This document shows, piece after piece, positions 61,531-64,000 of a DNA stretch of 64,000 bases. Position numbers and translations under genes: made by a program. The notes beneath the pieces were generated by a model, which was not told the origin of the DNA, did not search any database, and was given only the letters and a program-made list of their open reading frames with translations. Every line of letters starts with the position of its first letter. Position 1 is the first letter of the stretch. The stretch is from Gracilimonas sp017641085 (GTDB taxonomy: Bacteria > Bacteroidota > Rhodothermia > Balneolales > Balneolaceae): assembly GCF_046115515.1 (NCBI RefSeq), contig NZ_CP175953.1. One strand, given 5' to 3'.

Positions 61531-62352
61531 TTAATAGGTGACATCAACTCCGATACCGCCTTCGGGAATTTTAACAAAGGTTTTTAAAGTATCTGTGGTA
61601 TATGGGTTGGGATAGTTTAAAATAAAGCTATACGTATTTTCATCACTACGATAAAACTCATCGGCAGACAACTTTGCGATAATTTGGAAGTATGCATTTT
61701 GATTGCCGAACTCTGAGATACTTACAGCACTCCATTCTAACTCAGGAGTTCCTGAACGGTAAACATCGAAATAATCAGTATTCTCGTTGGTAAAGCCTTT
61801 TTGATAGCTGGAATCAGCTTTAAGATAAGTTATGTATTGACTATCGTAATTTGAACTTACGTAAAAAAATCCATCCATATTTGCGGTTATATCAAAATTA
61901 TCTCCTTGTTCCACAGAATCAGGAATCGTAAATGATGGTGAAATAGATTCAAGAACAAGAGACACATTTGTAACATTATCTGGGGTTACAGAAATACCTG
62001 AAACTTGATCTACTTTAAAAATTGGTTTTAGACTTACTGTACTGTCTTTGTAAGAAAATGCATCAATTTGGTAACCATCATTTGCAGGAACACTAATAAC
62101 GACAGTCGTATCTGTTGGGACTTCAACATCTGTCATTGCATTAAATTTGAGATCGTTATTTTCAAATCTTCGAACTAAGACCCGAACATTTGTTGGTTCT
62201 GGAAAATCTGATGCAACTTTAGCGTTACTGCTTTTGAAGGTAAAAGCTACTCCACCTTCTGCTTCTGGTTCTTCAGGATTTGTTACTGAGTTCCCCGATT
62301 TGCCACAGCTTATTACTGTGAAAGCCAATGCAATTATTAAAAAGTATCTCAT
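61531..62352 (-). CDS. Lipoprotein of unknown function (cassette 2)
   Basis: A 273-residue lipoprotein starting MRYFLIIALAFTVISC with lipobox VISC, then GKSGNSVTNPEEPEAEGG. The body is beta-rich (VRVLVRRFENNDLKFNAMTD, FTIPDSVEQGDNFDITAN). A GTG at 62415 would extend the frame but lies inside the attC core and buries the signal. It sits first in a two-gene cassette. No family recognised. Confidence 0.75.
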   Translation of the reverse strand: MRYFLIIALAFTVISCGKSGNSVTNPEEPEAEGGVAFTFKSSNAKVASDFPEPTNVRVLVRRFENNDLKFNAMTDVEVPTDTTVVISVPANDGYQIDAFSYKDSTVSLKPIFKVDQVSGISVTPDNVTNVSLVLESISPSFTIPDSVEQGDNFDITANMDGFFYVSSNYDSQYITYLKADSSYQKGFTNENTDYFDVYRSGTPELEWSAVSISEFGNQNAYFQIIAKLSADEFYRSDENTYSFILNYPNPYTTDTLKTFVKIPEGGIGVDVTY

Positions 62353-62413
62353 CTTTCTTGAGTTTTTATTGTTTGTTAAAATTTTGAGAATGTTGCTGTA
62401 CTCCGATTTGTAC

Positions 62414-62502
62414 ACCTAACGGTTTAGCGCATAAGCGGCTGGGGGAAAATGTAGCCAAAGCCCGGATGGTAATCCAGTCCGCTTAATGCGCATTGTTAGG
62501 GC
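62414..62502 (-). repeat. attC of cassette 1
   Basis: Cores ACCTAAC and GTTAGGG. Short site (89 bp) with arms TAGCGCATAAGCGGC and GTCCGCTTAATGCGCA, one base unpaired, and a GC-rich centre. Confidence 0.92.
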
Positions 62503-62547
62503 GAGGCAGCCAAAACCAACCACGAAAACTGAACAACCACCGGTGAC

Positions 62548-62751
62548 TTACCAGTCAAAAAAGTTTGAACTAAGCGACAGGCGCACGGGAAAGAGCCAGC
62601 GAAGGATGGAAGAGGAGGCAAAGCGCCGCACCCTTAAAAGCAAAAAAATCCAGAATCGAACACGCGGCGCCCCGACTTTTGGGAAAACTTTAGAAGAGGC
62701 AACCCACACCAACGCCCCGAACCGCCGACCTGCCTCAAAAATCACCACCAT
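62548..62751 (-). CDS. Possible 67-residue basic hydrophobic protein (cassette 1)
   Basis: This frame reads in the array direction, starts 44 bp inside the attI junction and has AGGTGGGG 6 bases before its ATG. The product (VVIFEAGRRFGALVWVASSK and FWIFLLLRVRRFASS) is Arg-rich with one hydrophobic run. A competing + strand frame (62486-62755, Lys/Arg-rich) covers the same DNA, and only one is likely real. Low certainty. Confidence 0.35.
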   Translation of the reverse strand: MVVIFEAGRRFGALVWVASSKVFPKVGAPRVRFWIFLLLRVRRFASSSILRWLFPVRLSLSSNFFDW

Positions 62752-62794
62752 TTAGTACCCCACCTATTTTGACAGAAAGTGATGCGCCTGACGC

Positions 62795-62802
62795 GCCCTA
62801 AC
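62795..62802. other. attI-cassette 1 junction core
   Basis: GCCCTAAC is the complement of GTTAGGGC, the core at the cassette 1 attC right end (CGCCCTAAC against GTTAGGGCG, 9 bases). It therefore marks where cassette 1 joins attI. attI itself should extend rightward into the AT-rich sequence before intI. Confidence 0.75.
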
Positions 62803-62893
62803 ATATAATTATTTGGAATGAGGGAATGTGCAAAAATTCTTTATAAAATGACAAATGTGTTAATTATAAGTCCCTGATATCAATTGAAGTATG

Positions 62894-62942
62894 TTATCAG
62901 GAATTATATCCTCAAAAAATTCCGGATAATATTTCCTGATAA
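62894..62942. promoter_or_regulatory. Large inverted repeat upstream of intI
   Basis: TTATCAGGAATTATATCC (62894-62911) faces GGATAATATTTCCTGATAA (62924-62942), with perfect 10-bp outer arms TTATCAGGAA / TTCCTGATAA. It lies 60-110 bp before intI, in the place of the intI promoter or attI accessory sites. It may be an operator for intI control or part of attI; no T run follows, so it is not a terminator. Confidence 0.45.
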
Positions 62943-63001
62943 AATCTGTAAGGAATGGCTTTGAAATCGCTCTTACTAAAAAAGGCAAGTAAGAGTATCT
63001 C

Positions 63002-63964
63002 ATGAAAAAACCAAAACTTTTAGAGCAAGTCCGTACCGAAATAAGACGCAGGAATTACAGCTACAAAACAGAAACCGCATATACCAATTGGATCAAGAGG
63101 TTCGTAAAGTTTCATGATTTCAGGCATCCGGGCAAATTGGCTAAATCCGAGATCGTGGACTATCTGAATTACCTGGCCAACGATATAAATGTGGCAGCCT
63201 CCACCCAAAACCAGGCTTTGTGCGCTCTTGTTTTTCTATACGAGCATATACTCGAACAACCTTTCGGAACACTGGATGATCTGAAAAGAGCAAAGAAACC
63301 AAAACGCCTTCCTGTGGTACTTTCAAAAAATGAAGTAGCAAGGGTACTGCAACACTTATCGGGAGTAAAAAAGTTAGTTGTGCAGTTACTCTACGGTTCC
63401 GGATTCAGGATTTCTGAGGCACTCAGGCTTAGAGTTCACGATCTTGATTTTGAGTATCAACAGATCAATGTCAGAAATAGTAAGGGACTTCGTGATCGGG
63501 TGACCATATTACCGGAAAGATTGCATCCTTTACTGAAGACCCATATTCAGAAAGTGAGAAACTTACATGCCAAAGATCTAAATAAGGGATATGGAAGCGT
63601 GGTACTGCCAAAAGCATTAAGACGAAAATACCCTAATGCAGAAACCGAATTGGGTTGGCAATATATATTTCCTTCTAAAACCAGGGCAAAAGATCCGCGG
63701 AGCGGTAAATGGCAGCGATACCATATTTCCGGCTCAACAATTCAGAAAGCAGTTAAAGAAGCGTTCCATAAAGCCCAAATTAACAAGAAAGCGAGCTGTC
63801 ATACATTTCGCCACTCCTTCGCCACCCACCTCCTTCAAAACGGCTACGACATCCGCACCGTACAGGAACTGCTCGGCCATAAAAACCTGAAAACTACAAT
63901 GATATACACACACGTGATTAACAAAGGCGGCAACTACATCAAAAGTCCGGTGGATGTTTTGTAG
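63002..63964 (+). CDS. intI: Integron integrase
   Basis: A 320-residue tyrosine recombinase that recombines attC with attI. Catalytic residues: Arg136 in LYGSGFRISEALRLRV, Lys161, His267 and Arg270 in SCHTFRHSFATHLL, His293 in LLGHKNL and the nucleophile Tyr302 in MIYTHV. The integron-specific insert lies at about 205-245 (LRRKYPNAETELGWQYIFPS then DPRSGKWQRYHIS), which distinguishes IntI from XerC/D. The C-terminus GGNYIKSPVDVL is also IntI-like. It is divergent from the cassette array. Confidence 0.97.
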   Translation: MKKPKLLEQVRTEIRRRNYSYKTETAYTNWIKRFVKFHDFRHPGKLAKSEIVDYLNYLANDINVAASTQNQALCALVFLYEHILEQPFGTLDDLKRAKKPKRLPVVLSKNEVARVLQHLSGVKKLVVQLLYGSGFRISEALRLRVHDLDFEYQQINVRNSKGLRDRVTILPERLHPLLKTHIQKVRNLHAKDLNKGYGSVVLPKALRRKYPNAETELGWQYIFPSKTRAKDPRSGKWQRYHISGSTIQKAVKEAFHKAQINKKASCHTFRHSFATHLLQNGYDIRTVQELLGHKNLKTTMIYTHVINKGGNYIKSPVDVL

Positions 63965-64000
63965 ATCGTCCATCGAAAATCGGTCACTCGATCATTCGCA

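Larger units (their letters stand above)
51712..63964 (-). mobile_element. Chromosomal integron: intI, attI and 13 attC cassettes
   Basis: The unit comprises an integron integrase (63002-63964), an attI-like junction at 62795-62802, and thirteen attC sites spaced about 0.3-1.7 kb apart, all in the same orientation. Cassette genes read leftward on the - strand, away from intI, except the fic gene of cassette 6. Cassettes are numbered from attI: 1 (62503-62794), 2 (60801-62413), 3 (59782-60678), 4 (58953-59654), 5 (58230-58831), 6 (57325-58135), 7 (56479-57177), 8 (55682-56346), 9 (54898-55593), 10 (54190-54780), 11 (53451-54057), 12 (52601-53310), 13 (51853-52454). These limits give gene bodies without their attC sites. 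Nine of thirteen carry toxin-antitoxin pairs. Confidence 0.93.

Noticed and set aside
51712..62502. Regularly spaced repeats as a CRISPR array
   Set aside because: Repeats are 90-150 bp, imperfectly palindromic, 0.3-1.7 kb apart and separated by genes; no cas genes. They are attC sites.
62486..62755. 89-codon Lys/Arg-rich frame on + in cassette 1
   Set aside because: Its start is inside the attC core and it opposes the array direction. Not excluded, but not listed as a gene; see the finding on cassette 1.
1..64000. tRNA and rRNA genes
   Set aside because: No cloverleaf or rRNA-like stretch was noticed on either strand by reading; a tRNAscan search was not possible.

Overview
The window looks like chromosome from a marine, rhodopsin-bearing bacterium of the FCB group, most likely Balneolota/Rhodothermota (Gracilimonas/Balneola-like). 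The grounds are a KR2-type sodium-pump rhodopsin with a Blh retinal-forming enzyme, an ssb-gldE gene pair, parA-parB-DUF5683 synteny, a type IX secretion (T9SS) C-terminal sorting domain, WG-repeat lipoproteins, and TAnnTTTG-like promoter elements. This is inference from gene content; there is no rRNA gene to confirm it.

Layout. 1-1108: left-truncated secreted repeat protein. 1269-4387: dTDP-rhamnose operon rmlA-D-C-B. 4469-9463: EVE protein, two tiny membrane-protein genes, Na+-pump rhodopsin convergent with blh, a hydrolase and a CNNM/CBS membrane protein. 9618-23522: housekeeping genes (rmuC, mtgA, a HisKA_2 sensor kinase, an RluA-type pseudouridine synthase, ppk2, uvrC, sigma factor with putative anti-sigma, parA, parB with an apparent frameshift into DUF5683, LOG-family protein, TPR protein). 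23696-30848: tkt, a SpoIIE-type phosphatase, and a deoxyribose operon deoC-ALDH-pseudoALDH-SPOR lipoprotein. 31062-42597: Kef-type antiporter, S9 peptidase, DUF427, TspO, and an operon DUF1800-DUF1501(T9SS)-WG-WG. 42883-48887: ssb, gldE, murB, M48 protease, purB. 49045-51512: DJ-1/PfpI protein and a visibly GC-richer outer-membrane barrel protein.

51712-63964: a sedentary chromosomal integron. The integrase gene intI lies at the right (63002-63964, + strand). An attI-like junction sits at about 62795. Thirteen attC sites run leftward and separate thirteen cassettes whose genes read almost entirely on the - strand. Cassettes are numbered 1-13 from attI. Cassettes 1-4 carry secreted, lipoprotein or unknown genes. 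Cassettes 5-13 each carry a two-gene toxin-antitoxin (TA) module: ParE-like (three, two of them paralogous), Fic with a convergent FicA-like antitoxin, RHH-PIN, Phd-RelE/ParE, AbrB-Doc, YefM-YoeB and HigBA. Most cassette bodies are bounded by 9-13 bp inverted core repeats; these are degenerate in the most distal cassettes 11-13, suggesting an older, frozen end.

How the genes work together. The rhodopsin and Blh form a light-driven Na+ pump with its own chromophore enzyme. The rml genes supply dTDP-rhamnose for surface polysaccharide. DeoC and the aldehyde dehydrogenase feed deoxyribose carbon to acetate. The integron's TA cassettes probably stabilise the array, with intI able to reshuffle the proximal cassettes.
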